Below, piece by piece: positions 26,662 to 36,325 of a DNA stretch of 64,000 nucleotides. Numbering within the stretch: the first letter of the stretch is position 1; each line of letters begins with the position of its first letter. The stretch comes from Ruegeria meonggei (GTDB lineage: Bacteria > Pseudomonadota > Alphaproteobacteria > Rhodobacterales > Rhodobacteraceae): assembly GCF_900172215.1 (NCBI RefSeq), contig NZ_FWFP01000002.1:124001-188000 (forward strand), read 5' to 3'. The position numbers were made by a program, and so were the translations under genes. Below the pieces are notes generated by a model, which saw only the letters and a list, made by a program, of their open reading frames with translations, had not been told where the DNA came from and searched no databases.

Positions 26662-27612
26662 TCACTGCGTGGCCGCGTCAACAACCGGACGCCACTTGCC
26701 TTCGTTTTCAGCCATCCATGTGGCGACAACTTCTTCGACCTGACCGCCGTCAACGTCGATCGCACCCATCATCGGCTGCTGGTCTTCAACCGCCAGCTGA
26801 TAGTTTGTCAGGATCTCATAGGCGGCAGGCCATTTGTCTGCCATGCCGCTCCAACCCGCTTTGAAGATACGCGAAGGTGAGAAATCACAATCGTTCACAG
26901 CGTTCGGGTTCGGACCCCAGGCCGGGTCGTTAAAACAGGCCTCTTCGCCCGCAGGCAGTTCGACAAACTGCACGTCATAGGCCGACATTGCCCAATGCGG
27001 TTGCCAGAAGGTGATCAGCAAAGGCGATTTTCGCTCGGTCGACGCGCGCAGTTCCGCGATCAGAGCACCTTCGGACCCTGCAGGAACCGCTTTGAACGGC
27101 AATTCCAGACCGGTCATACGGTCCGCACCGGGCGTACCCCAATCGGCTGGGTAATCGACCAGACGGCCGCCGGGCAGTGTTTCAGCCGTGGCAAACACCT
27201 GCGCGCAGTCTTTCAAAGCTTCCCACGCGGGCAGTCCCGGGCACAGCTCGGCCACGTGCGCCGGATAGGCCAGACCTTCTTTGGCATCCAGACCCAGATC
27301 ACCGATTTCAACAACAGTGCCTTCGTCGACCTTCTTGGCATATTCGTCGGACACGTTCGAGGACCAGATTTCCAGTGTCGCGTCGATGTCGCCATCGGCC
27401 AGCGCCTGGAACTGGTTCATCATCCCTGCGGTCACATATTCGACATTATAGCCGGCAGCCTTCAGCATCTCACCGGCGACGTGGGTGGTCACGTGCTGGC
27501 CGGTCCATTCGTTGATCGCCAGTTTGATCGGCTCGTCTACGGCACCCATATCGGCGGCATAGGCGGAACTGGCTACGGTCATGGCCAGCAGGCTTACACT
27601 GAGTTTTTTCAT
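26662..27612 (-). CDS. Quaternary-amine ABC transporter, substrate-binding protein
   Basis: 316 residues of the OpuAC/ProX class. ATG 27612 is chosen because AGGGAG lies seven bases upstream; an ATG six bases earlier is too close to it. Signal peptide MKKLSVSLLAMTVASSAYA, mature start ADMGAVDEPIKLA. Aromatic residues that could build a cation-pi cage (INEWTGQHV, TFWQPHWAMSAYDV) are present, consistent with choline, betaine or TMAO binding. First gene of the transporter operon; a BetI-type operator lies 235 bp upstream. Choline is favoured by that operator, but the ligand is an inference. Confidence 0.9.
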   Translation of the reverse strand: MKKLSVSLLAMTVASSAYAADMGAVDEPIKLAINEWTGQHVTTHVAGEMLKAAGYNVEYVTAGMMNQFQALADGDIDATLEIWSSNVSDEYAKKVDEGTVVEIGDLGLDAKEGLAYPAHVAELCPGLPAWEALKDCAQVFATAETLPGGRLVDYPADWGTPGADRMTGLELPFKAVPAGSEGALIAELRASTERKSPLLITFWQPHWAMSAYDVQFVELPAGEEACFNDPAWGPNPNAVNDCDFSPSRIFKAGWSGMADKWPAAYEILTNYQLAVEDQQPMMGAIDVDGGQVEEVVATWMAENEGKWRPVVDAATQ

Positions 27613-28028
27613 CGACATTCTCCCTGTCTTTATTACAGTTTCGCTTCCCTTGTGCATGTTCCAGCACAGGAAAGCGTGTCTTGTGACACTACCATGTCGC
27701 AACATGCACAAAATCAGCCACGAAAGGAAAGTGAACAGTTTGAGGCTGGGCGGAATTACTCGCCCCAACCAAAACTATTTCCCCCATGTGCCGCATCGCG
27801 TGCAGGCCCCACCCACCGTGTTTTCACGTTCGCTTCAGGCGGGACGTTGATTGACGAGTCAATCACAAACCCGAATCCTCTTATTTGTCGAGCTTTTCTT
27901 TCATGAATCTGACGATTTTTTCACTCTGACCCCGGGCTCTAAGTGCACAAATGCACGAAAATGTTCCCACCCCAAACCCTTGCAACCCCGCATCCAAGGC
28001 GCGAACTTGTAAGTGGAGGACGCCACGC
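27613..28028. other. Intergenic control region between the transporter operon and the tag-like gene
   Basis: 416 bp with no gene. It must carry the promoters of the divergent transporter operon and glycosylase gene. The only strong signal is the BetI-like palindrome at 27847-27865. No riboswitch-like structure was recognised. Confidence 0.6.
27847..27865. promoter_or_regulatory. Predicted BetI operator at the transporter operon
   Basis: TGATTGAC-GA-GTCAATCA, perfect 8-bp arms (27848-27865). The 17-mer TTGATTGACGAGTCAAT at 27847-27863 is identical to the one on the minus strand in front of betI (62380-62396) and resembles known BetI boxes. It is 235 bp from the binding-protein start and 164 bp from the divergent glycosylase start. 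Confidence 0.7.
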
Positions 28029-28691
28029 ATGCACCATTTCGATGAGATTTTTGCCATGGCCGCCGACCGCCACGGCGGACCTGACGCGTTGAGCGCCAAG
28101 CTGAGCAAACCCAAGAGTCCGGCGGAATTGGCGGCGGTGCCAGAGGATCGCTGGTTGTCACTCATCACCAAATGCGTCTTTCAGGCTGGATTCAACTGGA
28201 AGGTCATCGAAAACAAATGGGACGGGTTTGAGGTCGCCTTTGACGGGTTCGACGTTGGGCGCTGCGCCTTTATGGATGACGAAAAATTCGACGCCCTGCT
28301 GCAAGACACCCGCATTGTTCGAAACGGAACCAAAATCGCTACGGTGCGGGACAATGCCGCCTTCCTTCTGGAACTGCGCGAAAACGGCGGCGCAGGTCAG
28401 GTTCTGGGGGGCTGGCCCTCGACTGATTACGTTGGCCTCCTGGCCATGCTGGGCAAACGCGGGTCACGTCTGGGCGGGGCGTCTGCGCAATATGCGATGC
28501 GGTTTGTGGGACGTGACAGTTTCATCCTCTCGCAAGACGTTACAGCCCGCCTGATCGCAGAAGGTGTAATCGACAAGGCACCAAGCTCGAAAAAGGCGAT
28601 GGCCGCGGTGCAAGAGGCGTTCAACACTTGGATGGAACAGTCCGGACGGTCGCTGACTGAAATCAGCCGGGTATTGGCGATGAGCTTGTGA
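28029..28691 (+). CDS. DNA-3-methyladenine glycosylase I (Tag-like) family protein
   Basis: 220 residues with start ATG 28029, preceded by GGAGG ten bases upstream. The HhH-GPD-like order of Tag is visible: CVFQAGFNWKVIENKWDGFEVAF (Tag has WRKREN...F), then FDALLQDTRIVRNGTKIATVRDNAAFLLEL, close to the Tag motif for recognising alkylated bases. The zinc-binding ends of E. coli Tag are not obvious, so this is a divergent member. Predicted to remove 3-methyladenine from DNA. It is divergent from the transporter operon. Confidence 0.75.
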   Translation: MHHFDEIFAMAADRHGGPDALSAKLSKPKSPAELAAVPEDRWLSLITKCVFQAGFNWKVIENKWDGFEVAFDGFDVGRCAFMDDEKFDALLQDTRIVRNGTKIATVRDNAAFLLELRENGGAGQVLGGWPSTDYVGLLAMLGKRGSRLGGASAQYAMRFVGRDSFILSQDVTARLIAEGVIDKAPSSKKAMAAVQEAFNTWMEQSGRSLTEISRVLAMSL

Positions 28692-28732
28692 AAACGGGTT
28701 ACACAAAAGGGGCGAGGTATTAGGCTTTGACC

Positions 28733-29419
28733 ATGCCGTTCCGCATTCTGACGATGTTGCTGTTACTGCTTGCTTCATGCGGTCGCCCGCTGACAGATCA
28801 AGAACGCGCTTTTGCCAGCGTAGTGCAGGGCGACACGTTGAACCTGGACCGGGTGCGCCTGGTCAAGGGGGCGCCGGTCGCGCCGATCACATTCTATCGC
28901 AAGGCCCGCCCGCGTCTGGCCTGCCGTGAACGCATTCTGCCACCGCCCGACGAAGGTGTGGTGACCGCAAAGCCGGCCGCCGTTGCCTTGTTCAATCGGG
29001 TATACTTTACTGAGGACTGGTATCTTGAGGACTACATGTCCGACTACCCCGACCAGATGAACCTGATCGCCGCTATGCTGTTGGCCCATGAACTGACGCA
29101 TATCTGGCAATGGCAAAACCGACGGACCACCGGCTACCACCCTCTGCGCGCTGCGGCCGAGCATGGCGGCAGCAGCGACCCCTATCTGTTTGACCTCGAT
29201 ACCTCACCCGATTTCCTGGCCTATGGGTTCGAACAGCAAGGGGCCATTGTCGAAGAATACGTCTGCTGCCGTGCTTTGGACCCTACCGCCCCGCGCACAC
29301 AGCGCTTGCACGCGATGCTGGACACGTATCTCGATTTGTCCCCGTTGCCAAAACAGCGGCGCGAAAGGGATCTTGTGCTGCCGTGGAGCGAGGCCAAAGT
29401 CGAAGGGATCTGTCGCTAA
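28733..29419 (+). CDS. Lipoprotein with HELTH metallopeptidase-like motif
   Basis: 228 residues, lipobox LLLASC (MPFRILTMLLLLLASCGRPL), so membrane-anchored. The zinc-peptidase-like motif HELTH (~119-123, AMLLAHELTHIWQWQ) is preceded by a helix and followed by YHPLRAAAEHGGSS with a further glutamate/histidine pair. The family is not recognised, and protease activity is not proven. It lies 41 bp after the glycosylase gene and converges on the cytochrome c gene with 3 bp between stops. Confidence 0.7.
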   Translation: MPFRILTMLLLLLASCGRPLTDQERAFASVVQGDTLNLDRVRLVKGAPVAPITFYRKARPRLACRERILPPPDEGVVTAKPAAVALFNRVYFTEDWYLEDYMSDYPDQMNLIAAMLLAHELTHIWQWQNRRTTGYHPLRAAAEHGGSSDPYLFDLDTSPDFLAYGFEQQGAIVEEYVCCRALDPTAPRTQRLHAMLDTYLDLSPLPKQRRERDLVLPWSEAKVEGICR

Positions 29420-29422
29420 CCT

Positions 29423-29827
29423 CTAGCGCCCCTGCAGCGTTTCCAGAAAGGCCACCAAATCAACAATCGGTTGACTGGTCAGGATCGGCTGGCCCTCGGG
29501 CGTTTTCATCGAGGTGTCCTGCCCGTCAAAGTACGGCCCGTAAACGGGCATTGGGCTGCCGTGGCTGACAAGCGGGTCGCGCCCGTCAATCCGCGCCACG
29601 ACCCGGGCGGTTGGAAACACCCCATTGTCACCAGCAAGTTTGGTCAGGTCGACCGGCTGAATCACCAATACGCCAGCCATGGGCCCGTGCCCGGTTGCGT
29701 CGATCCCGTGGCACGTCGCGCAGTAATGCTGATACAACTCGGCCCCGGTCTCTGTGTCCTGCGCAATGGCCTGGGTCGACATTGACAGCGCCCCGATTGA
29801 AACTGCACTCAGTAACGGTCTGATCAT
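29423..29827 (-). CDS. Periplasmic c-type cytochrome
   Basis: 134 residues with signal peptide (MIRPLLSAVSIGALSMSTQAIA). One haem-binding motif CATCH (~36-40) in HYCATCHGIDATGHGPM, and a probable distal Met in SHGSPMPVYGPYF. Single-haem class I type electron carrier; partner oxidase not identified. A Shine-Dalgarno-like GGAGGA precedes the start. Confidence 0.85.
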   Translation of the reverse strand: MIRPLLSAVSIGALSMSTQAIAQDTETGAELYQHYCATCHGIDATGHGPMAGVLVIQPVDLTKLAGDNGVFPTARVVARIDGRDPLVSHGSPMPVYGPYFDGQDTSMKTPEGQPILTSQPIVDLVAFLETLQGR

Positions 29828-29924
29828 CGCATCCTCCTGTCACGATTGACATTTGCAGGCTTGCTCGTCGGGCTGCTTGGCGCAATGATCCAGATCAACG
29901 AACGCAGTGCAGAGGATACAGGCG

Positions 29925-30362
29925 ATGTCACAATACGCAGCCATCATGCTGGCAGCCGGGATTGGTGTCCCGATCCTCGCCGCATTGAACGCAGCTTTGG
30001 GCAAGCTGGTCGGATCGCCCACCACTGCAGCTGTCGTCCTGTTTGCCATCGCATTTGGGGCATCAGCTCTGGTGATGCTGGTGTTCCCCGGGCTCGGCGC
30101 ACTGCCCAAAGTTGCACAAGCGCCAAAACACCTGTTGCTAGCTGGCGTTCTGATCGCGTTTTATGTGCTGACGATTACCCATGTCGCCCCGCATTTCGGC
30201 GTCGGAAACGCGGTGTTCTTTGTGCTGCTGGGGCAGTTGATCAGTACTGCAGCTATCGACCATTTTGGATTGTTTGGCGCACAGGTCACACCACTGACAT
30301 GGATCCGCGCAGGCGGTATTGCAGTGATGGCTGCGGGTGTCGCGATCACTCAACTGGCCTGA
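29925..30362 (+). CDS. DMT-type small membrane protein (YdcZ/DUF606)
   Basis: 145 residues with start ATG 29925 preceded by AGAGG. Five hydrophobic segments and the pattern [34 protein letters not shown] match the DUF606/YdcZ half-size drug/metabolite transporters, which act as homo- or hetero-dimers. Substrate unknown. Its 3' end overlaps that of lolD by 17 bp on the opposite strand. Confidence 0.78.
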   Translation: MSQYAAIMLAAGIGVPILAALNAALGKLVGSPTTAAVVLFAIAFGASALVMLVFPGLGALPKVAQAPKHLLLAGVLIAFYVLTITHVAPHFGVGNAVFFVLLGQLISTAAIDHFGLFGAQVTPLTWIRAGGIAVMAAGVAITQLA

Positions 30363-31032
30363 GGGCTCCGCCGTCCAGTTGCAGTTTCCGGTCCATCCGT
30401 GCAGCTAGGTCCATGTTGTGCGTGGCGATTAGCGCCGAAAGCCCTTCGTCCCGAACCAGCGCCATCAACGCGTCAAACACCTGGTCCGCGGTTTCAGGAT
30501 CCAGATTGCCTGTCGGCTCGTCCGCCAGCAGGACCCGAGGATTATTGGCCAGCGCCCGGCAAAAAGCGACACGCTGTTGTTCGCCCCCTGACAGCGCCGC
30601 CGGTCGGTGATCCGCACGTGGTGCGACGCCAACATGGTCCAACAAGGCCATCGCCCTTTCCTGCGCTGCCTTTTCCGATACGCCATTGGCCAGCTGCGGC
30701 AGGGTGATGTTTTCCACCGCCGTGAACTCGGGCAACAGGTGGTGGAACTGATACACAAATCCCACATCCTGCCGACGCAATGCGGTACGGGTGCGGTCAC
30801 CCTTTCCGGTCACGTTCTGCCCGGCGATTTCGACCGACCCTTCGTCCGGAGTGTCCAGCAGCCCCGCGATATGCAGCAAGGTGGATTTGCCTGCCCCAGA
30901 CGGAGCAACCAAGGCTACCGCCTCACCCGCGTGCAAGGTCAGATCGACACCGCGCAGTACCTGAACCTCGCCGGGTGTGCCTTTCAGATAGGTCTTGGTT
31001 AGACCGGTCAGTTGCATCGTCACATCATTCAT
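30346..31032 (-). CDS. lolD: Lipoprotein-releasing system ATPase LolD
   Basis: 228 residues, ABC ATPase of the LolCDE machine that extracts outer-membrane lipoproteins from the inner membrane. Walker [13 protein letters not shown], LolD-specific [16 protein letters not shown], signature [15 protein letters not shown] and Walker [13 protein letters not shown] are intact. ATG 31032 overlaps the end of lolC by 8 bp, so the two are coupled. The 3' end overlaps the convergent YdcZ-like gene. Confidence 0.95.
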   Translation of the reverse strand: MNDVTMQLTGLTKTYLKGTPGEVQVLRGVDLTLHAGEAVALVAPSGAGKSTLLHIAGLLDTPDEGSVEIAGQNVTGKGDRTRTALRRQDVGFVYQFHHLLPEFTAVENITLPQLANGVSEKAAQERAMALLDHVGVAPRADHRPAALSGGEQQRVAFCRALANNPRVLLADEPTGNLDPETADQVFDALMALVRDEGLSALIATHNMDLAARMDRKLQLDGGALRPVE

Positions 31033-32320
31033 AGCGCAGCGCCTCAACCGGATTCAGCCGCGCGGCGCGGCGAGCGGGGAAATAGGTGACAAGGAAGGAC
31101 AAGCCTAGAGACAGACCAACCGCTTTCATCACGTCCGACAAATGCAACTCTGCCGGCAGGGCATAGATCCCCCGGATAGACGGATCCCAGACACCGCCGC
31201 CCATGACAAAGTTCACGAACGAAAAGATCGGGTCGATATAGATTGCGAACAAGCAACCAAAAACAACACCCAGCCCGGTGCCAATTATCCCAGTAAACGC
31301 GCCACAGATGAAAAACACCCGCAGCACCGACCCTTCGCTCAGGCCGATGGTGCGCAGAATACCAATGTCGCGCCCCTTGTTCTTGACCAGCATGATCAAC
31401 CCCGAGACGATGTTCATCGCAGCAATCAGGACGAGGATCGACAGGATGATGAACATCACGTTGTCCTCGACCTCGAGCGCGCGCAGGAACCCGCCCGAGG
31501 CGTCCTGCCATGTCCATATCTGGCTGCGCTCACCCGCGGCCTCAAGGATGGGGACCAGGATCGGGCCAAGGTCCTCGGGACGGGTGACCATCACCTCGAT
31601 CTCATCGGCCACGCCCTCGCGGTTGAAAAAGCTCTGGGCTTCATCAAACGGCATGTAGACACGCGTTCGGTCGATATCGTAGCGCCCAGCCGAGAACACA
31701 TAGACCACACGATAGGCTTTGACGCGGGGGGAAGTGCCAAAAGCGGTTTTGACGCCATTGGGGGATGTCAGTTTGACCGTATCTCCGACTGTTGCACCAA
31801 TACTGCGCGCAACCCCCGACCCGATGGCGATTGCCTCTTCACCTTCGTTGAACGATGACAGGTCGCCCGCGGATTGTTCGCTTTGGGCAACGCCCGGCAA
31901 ATCGCGCAGATCGCCGGGTTGGATGCCAAACACCTCAACCCCGCTGCTGCGGTCACGCAAAGTGATCAGCACCTGGCCTTTGACCAGCGGTGCCGCACGT
32001 TCGACCCCCGGCACCTGCGCGATTCGGTCGGCCACGTCGTCATAGTCCACGATAGTGCGATCCACCCGCCCCTGCGCGTCAAAGTTGCCCGCTGAATAAA
32101 CGGTGACATGGGCATTAGCCCCAAGAATGGTGCCTACAAATTCGGACCGAAACCCCGATCGCACCGCCAGCGTGGCAATCAGGGCAAACACGGCCAGCGT
32201 GATCCCGATCAGCGAGATCCACGTCATGACGCTGACGCCACCTTCGGCACGGCGGGCACGCAGATAACGCCAGGCGATTTTCCATTCAAAAGGGGCAAAG
32301 GGCGGGGGGGGGTTGGCCAT
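31025..32320 (-). CDS. lolC: Lipoprotein-releasing system permease LolC/LolE
   Basis: 431 residues, start ATG 32320. The typical opening ([22 protein letters not shown]) is followed by TM1 ([18 protein letters not shown]), a large periplasmic MacB-like domain (~50-290) and three C-terminal helices in the FtsX-like core ([51 protein letters not shown]). It ends [11 protein letters not shown], a family signature. One gene serves as both LolC and LolE, as usual in alphaproteobacteria. It is separated from proS by three inserted genes. Confidence 0.94.
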   Translation of the reverse strand: MANPPPPFAPFEWKIAWRYLRARRAEGGVSVMTWISLIGITLAVFALIATLAVRSGFRSEFVGTILGANAHVTVYSAGNFDAQGRVDRTIVDYDDVADRIAQVPGVERAAPLVKGQVLITLRDRSSGVEVFGIQPGDLRDLPGVAQSEQSAGDLSSFNEGEEAIAIGSGVARSIGATVGDTVKLTSPNGVKTAFGTSPRVKAYRVVYVFSAGRYDIDRTRVYMPFDEAQSFFNREGVADEIEVMVTRPEDLGPILVPILEAAGERSQIWTWQDASGGFLRALEVEDNVMFIILSILVLIAAMNIVSGLIMLVKNKGRDIGILRTIGLSEGSVLRVFFICGAFTGIIGTGLGVVFGCLFAIYIDPIFSFVNFVMGGGVWDPSIRGIYALPAELHLSDVMKAVGLSLGLSFLVTYFPARRAARLNPVEALRYE

Positions 32321-32386
32321 GCCTGCTCCGGAGTTTTTTGGTCGCCGCGACCCTTTCGGCATTTCTCGGGATGGTCAACCCGGTAG

Positions 32387-33445
32387 TCAGCCTGACAGGG
32401 CCGCCGTCCGGGTTAGAACATCTTCAGCCAGAGACCGCGCACAGACGCCCCGCGTTTCCAATTCCGAGAACACGCGATCACGCAGATCACCCGGCAGGAT
32501 CGACAAGGCCCGATTGTGCAGACCCAGTGTCAGCGAACAGGGATCGTCCAGACGGCTCAGTTGTGCGGCCAGTTTTTCTTGCGAATAACTTGGCCACAGC
32601 CCGATGTTCCAATTGGCAGTGTTTTCGAACCACGGGGCGTAGCCCTCGGGGGATTTCAGGCAGAATGCGTTCATAAGCATAAATTCGGAAGGCCGCCTGT
32701 GCGATGCGTACAACGCCTGAACGGAACCATAGCGCTCGTTGATCTCGTCCAACAGCGCCAAGATTAGCGCCCGACGCACGGGAAAGGGCGTGGAAAAATT
32801 CGTGGTGTGCAGTTGGTCCAGATCAGGGTGCGGCACACCCAGCGCATCCAGGCTTTGGCACAACCAGTTGCGATGAAAATCACTTCTGACCCCGATAAAG
32901 GGAATTCGTGCCGCCCCTGACACTGCGAAATACTCCGAATCCTCAAACTCTCTCAGGAACACGTTCTTGGTGTCGAGGATGATCATGTTCTCTGACGCTG
33001 CCACCCGAGCTGCGCCGAGTTTCAGGACCTGCTGCATGCGGTACCCGTTGTTGCCGCGCCACCCTCCCTTGCGAGCAACTGGGATAGAATAACGATTTTC
33101 AATCAGTAACTGATCCATCCTTGGTCGCCGAGCGCAATGCCCCGGACCCAGCAGCACGTCATCGCCACTCAGCAATTCAACCTTAGACCTCAGAGGGCCG
33201 TACGCGGCAAGGATCGGTTCGATCCGCGCACGCAAGCCCGGCTCGTCAATGTCATTCATGATCACATGGATCGACCCAACACGATTGGGATCAACAAAAC
33301 GCGCGAAAGACAGCGCCTGAAGTTCCAGCAACGGAAAATCCTTGGAGTAAACAACTGTCGCGAAACTGAGCAAATTGAACACCCTTCCGAGGTTTTCGGT
33401 TCGTTTATCAGGTCTTCGGCGGTTGTCCAATTCAAGGCATATCAC
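32387..33445 (-). CDS. DUF6492-type glycosyltransferase-like protein
   Basis: 352 residues from a GTG at 33445; a TTG at 33371-33373 with GGAAGG eight bases upstream is an equally good or better start and begins right at the conserved strand LSFATVVYSKDFPLLELQ. The order of strands and motifs (FVDPNRVGSIHVIMND, GYRMQQVLKLGAA, MIILDTKNVFLREF with DxKN in place of DxD, NTANWNIGLWPSYSQ) fits DUF6492 proteins thought to be related to glycosyltransferases. Probable cell-surface polysaccharide role. Located 66 bp upstream of lolC, same strand; probably an insertion into the proS-lolC block. Confidence 0.65.
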   Translation of the reverse strand: MICLELDNRRRPDKRTENLGRVFNLLSFATVVYSKDFPLLELQALSFARFVDPNRVGSIHVIMNDIDEPGLRARIEPILAAYGPLRSKVELLSGDDVLLGPGHCARRPRMDQLLIENRYSIPVARKGGWRGNNGYRMQQVLKLGAARVAASENMIILDTKNVFLREFEDSEYFAVSGAARIPFIGVRSDFHRNWLCQSLDALGVPHPDLDQLHTTNFSTPFPVRRALILALLDEINERYGSVQALYASHRRPSEFMLMNAFCLKSPEGYAPWFENTANWNIGLWPSYSQEKLAAQLSRLDDPCSLTLGLHNRALSILPGDLRDRVFSELETRGVCARSLAEDVLTRTAALSG

Positions 33446-33712
33446 ACTGGAAAACGAATCAGTGTCCGGTCTTTGAATGGCGCTACTCGGATTAAAGGAG
33501 ATCGCCCATGAGGGCCAATATACCCGTGGTTGTGACCGCCTTCACAGACACGCAGTTATTGTTTCAGGTATGAAGTCAATGTGAGGTCGAAATGGATTAC
33601 TGAATCCAAAATACAACTTTTTACACGTAATTTTATTTCGCGTTTTGCTTATTTTAAGAAACTTTGTCACCCTATTAGTGGGGGAACTAATTTTTTAGAG
33701 CGGGGGTCGCTC

Positions 33713-34072
33713 ATGAGTATTCAATTTGAAGGAAAAGCCGGGGGCGCAATTTCAGCCCGAAATGCTTCGACAGAACTGGATTGTGAGACTGCAGCTTTGC
33801 TGCGCGCAGCAATCCGGCCAGTCTTTTCCAGCGCAATCAGCTGGAGCAATCTAACAGAAATCCTGAAGGACAAAGGATATCGCCTGGCCTTTCGGCAAGG
33901 GCTGCTTTGTATCACTGATCGAACAACCGGAGATCGGGTCTGCGGGCTGCGTTTTCTTGGGTTTGATTTCAAAGATTTGGTACGCCAACTGGGGCGGCCC
34001 ATCGTCGTTGCACGTGGCAACGAGGCGGATGGCGACGTTCTTTCAGCACGCCCAACTGCAAACGGCGTTTAA
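33713..34072 (+). CDS. Hypothetical protein (119 aa)
   Basis: 119 residues from ATG 33713. No signal peptide or membrane segment. A moderately conserved-looking core (LTEILKDKGYRLAFRQGLLCITDRTTGD, then LRFLGFDFKDLVRQLGRP) suggests a small folded domain, but no family was recognised. The upstream 170 bp are unusually AT-rich (33570-33710) and likely hold its promoter. Its last bases overlap the GT2 gene by 4 bp, convergent. Confidence 0.55.
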   Translation: MSIQFEGKAGGAISARNASTELDCETAALLRAAIRPVFSSAISWSNLTEILKDKGYRLAFRQGLLCITDRTTGDRVCGLRFLGFDFKDLVRQLGRPIVVARGNEADGDVLSARPTANGV

Positions 34073-34962
34073 TAGCGCCGCCAGAACTGAGCGGACCGGC
34101 GCAAGGATTTCCAAAGGCTGTGGCGCGCTGCCAGTTTAATTTCGTCCGAAATATCAGGCTGACGCAACTGTTCCAAGACAAGGCCAGCAGGCATATGCCC
34201 CCGCTGGTAGAACCGAACGAAATCTTCATGTGACAAAGCCTGCGCAGATTTGAACCCGGCATAGTGGTTTTGCCAAACCCGGGCATAATCCTGGCTGGTT
34301 CGGGCATCATCCTCTGTCACCCCCCTGCCCCAGAACATTGAGATCGGCGCTTCTAAAAGCTCGCCCTTATACCCATCGGCCAGAAGCCGCAGCATCAGGT
34401 CATAGTCGGCCGCAACACGAAAGTGAGTATCGTGGCCGCCCAACGCCAGAAAGACATCCCGCTTCAGAAACACCGAGTTATGGCAGAACGGCATCCGTTG
34501 CAGGATGGCGTGTAGCGACATCCGCTTTTCGCGGGTTTCGCTGCCGTCTTCGTGCCGACGCAGAGTTGATCCATAAAGGAAATCGGGCTTTGTTGCGCCC
34601 AGCCGGTCAGCGGCGAAGTTCAGTATATCGTCCGAGGCTAGGGAATCATCCGAGTTCAGGAACAACAGGTAGTCGCCTCGCGCGGCCTGCGCGCCCTTGT
34701 TCATTGCATCGTACAGACCGGAATCCGGCGCGCTGATCACCCGGGTTCGCGGTGCACCTGCCGTCAGCTGGTGCAGAAACTCCTCCGTGCCGTCGGTCGA
34801 GGCACCGTCCTGAATGATGTGTTCGGCCCGCTCACAGCTTTGACGCGCCATGCAATCGATCACTTCGCGAAAACTGTCCTGCCGCCCTTGAGACAGCAGA
34901 TTATGCGTCGCGGTGATGACCGAGATCAACGGCGCGTCGGTCTGATCAGGCGATGTGCTCAT
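34069..34962 (-). CDS. Family 2 glycosyltransferase
   Basis: 297 residues. GT-A fold with [11 protein letters not shown], the nucleotide-sugar strand [42 protein letters not shown] containing the DD metal motif (~104) and a C-terminal acceptor region. Likely transfers a sugar to an extracellular polysaccharide or glycan. Its ATG lies inside the last codons of proS (17-bp overlap), so it is translated from the proS transcript. Confidence 0.85.
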   Translation of the reverse strand: MSTSPDQTDAPLISVITATHNLLSQGRQDSFREVIDCMARQSCERAEHIIQDGASTDGTEEFLHQLTAGAPRTRVISAPDSGLYDAMNKGAQAARGDYLLFLNSDDSLASDDILNFAADRLGATKPDFLYGSTLRRHEDGSETREKRMSLHAILQRMPFCHNSVFLKRDVFLALGGHDTHFRVAADYDLMLRLLADGYKGELLEAPISMFWGRGVTEDDARTSQDYARVWQNHYAGFKSAQALSHEDFVRFYQRGHMPAGLVLEQLRQPDISDEIKLAARHSLWKSLRRSAQFWRRY

Positions 34963-36286
34963 AGATCTCGGCGATCTTGGTGACGGCGGCCTCGGGGCTC
35001 AGTTCTTCGCTGTCGCCGGTGCGGCGACACGTCAGCTCAACGACGCCATTTTTCAAACCACGCGGTCCAACGGTAATGCGCCATGGCAGGCCGATCAGGT
35101 CCATGGTGGCGAATTTACCACCAGCCCGTTCCTTGCGATCGTCATAAAGCGGCTCAAGGCCCAGCGCGTTCAGCGCACCATAGAGTTTATCGCAGGCTGC
35201 ATCCGCCTCATCATCACCCTGTTTCAGGTTGACGATGCCGCAGTGGAACGGGGTCACGCCTTCGGGCCAGATAATCCCTTTGTCGTCATGGCTGGCCTCG
35301 ATGATCGCGCCGACCAGTCGGCTGACGCCGATGCCGTGGCTGCCCATATGCACCGGAACCGGCTTGCCGTCCGGACCCTGAACGGTTGCGCCCATTGCTT
35401 CGGAATACTTGGTGCCAAAGTAAAATATCTGACCAACCTCAATGCCGCGCGCCACACGGCGGCGGTCTTCGGGCACTTGATTGAACAGAGCCTCGTCATG
35501 GGTCTCATCGGTGCGGGCGTATTTTGAGGTGAACTCTTCCAGAATAGACTGGCACTGCGCGTGATCGTCATAGTTGATCTGACGGTTGCCAAAGGTCAGG
35601 TCGGTGACGGCGCTGTCATAGAACACCTCGGACTCGCCGGTATCGGCCAGCACCAGGAATTCATGCGTGTTGTCACCGCCAATGGGGCCAGAATCCGCAC
35701 GCATCGGGATGGCCTGCAGCCCCATACGTTCGTAGGTGCGCAGGTAGGTGACCAGATGGCGGTTATAGGCGTGCAGCGCGTCTTCTTTGGTCAGGTCGAA
35801 ATTATAGCCGTCCTTCATATAGAACTCACGCCCCCGCATCACGCCGAAACGCGGGCGGATTTCATCGCGGAACTTCCATTGGATTTGATAAAGCGTCAGG
35901 GGCAGGTCTTTATAACTGCTGACATGGCCCCGGAAGATATCGGTCACCAGTTCCTCGGCCGTGGGGGTGAACAGCATGTCGCGGTCATGCCGGTCCTTCA
36001 TCCGCAGCATTTCCTGGCCGTAATCGTCATAGCGCCCGGATTCCCGCCACAGGTCAGCTGATTGGATGATCGGCATCTGGATCGCGATATGGCCGGCTTT
36101 GGCCTGCTCCTGATGCACAATGTTTTCCAGCTTGCGCAGCACTTTGAACCCCAGCGGCAGCCAGGAATAGATCCCGGAGCTGGCCTGTTTGATCATGCCC
36201 GCACGCAGCATCAGCCGGTGGCTGGCGATCTGAGCCTCGGACGGGTTTTCCTTGAGAACGGGCAGAAAGTAACGGCTGAGGCGCAT
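34946..36286 (-). CDS. proS: Prolyl-tRNA synthetase (short alphaproteobacterial type)
   Basis: 446 residues, class II aminoacyl-tRNA synthetase charging tRNA-Pro. Motif 1 ([28 protein letters not shown]), motif 2 ([29 protein letters not shown]) and motif 3 ([16 protein letters not shown]) are present. The INS editing domain of long bacterial ProRS is absent, as in other alphaproteobacterial short forms. Start ATG 36286. The leader has a 10-bp direct repeat (36297-36325). It overlaps the downstream GT2 gene by 17 bp. Confidence 0.96.
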   Translation of the reverse strand: MRLSRYFLPVLKENPSEAQIASHRLMLRAGMIKQASSGIYSWLPLGFKVLRKLENIVHQEQAKAGHIAIQMPIIQSADLWRESGRYDDYGQEMLRMKDRHDRDMLFTPTAEELVTDIFRGHVSSYKDLPLTLYQIQWKFRDEIRPRFGVMRGREFYMKDGYNFDLTKEDALHAYNRHLVTYLRTYERMGLQAIPMRADSGPIGGDNTHEFLVLADTGESEVFYDSAVTDLTFGNRQINYDDHAQCQSILEEFTSKYARTDETHDEALFNQVPEDRRRVARGIEVGQIFYFGTKYSEAMGATVQGPDGKPVPVHMGSHGIGVSRLVGAIIEASHDDKGIIWPEGVTPFHCGIVNLKQGDDEADAACDKLYGALNALGLEPLYDDRKERAGGKFATMDLIGLPWRITVGPRGLKNGVVELTCRRTGDSEELSPEAAVTKIAEIYEHIA

Positions 36287-36296
36287 TGTTTGACCT

Positions 36297-36325
36297 TTAA
36301 AGGTGAATTTGGACGTTAAAGGTGA
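36297..36325. repeat. Tandem 10-bp direct repeat in the proS leader
   Basis: TTAAAGGTGA occurs twice (36297-36306 and 36316-36325), 19 bp apart; on the sense strand of proS the unit is TCACCTTTAA. The proximal copy lies 11 bp from the ATG and next to the ribosome-binding site; a CATAAT -10-like box (minus strand, 36326-36331) abuts the distal copy. Confidence 0.45.

Noticed and set aside
27613..28028. Riboswitch upstream of the transporter operon
   Set aside because: No conserved aptamer-like pairing or terminator/antiterminator pair was seen; the BetI-like palindrome explains the control better.
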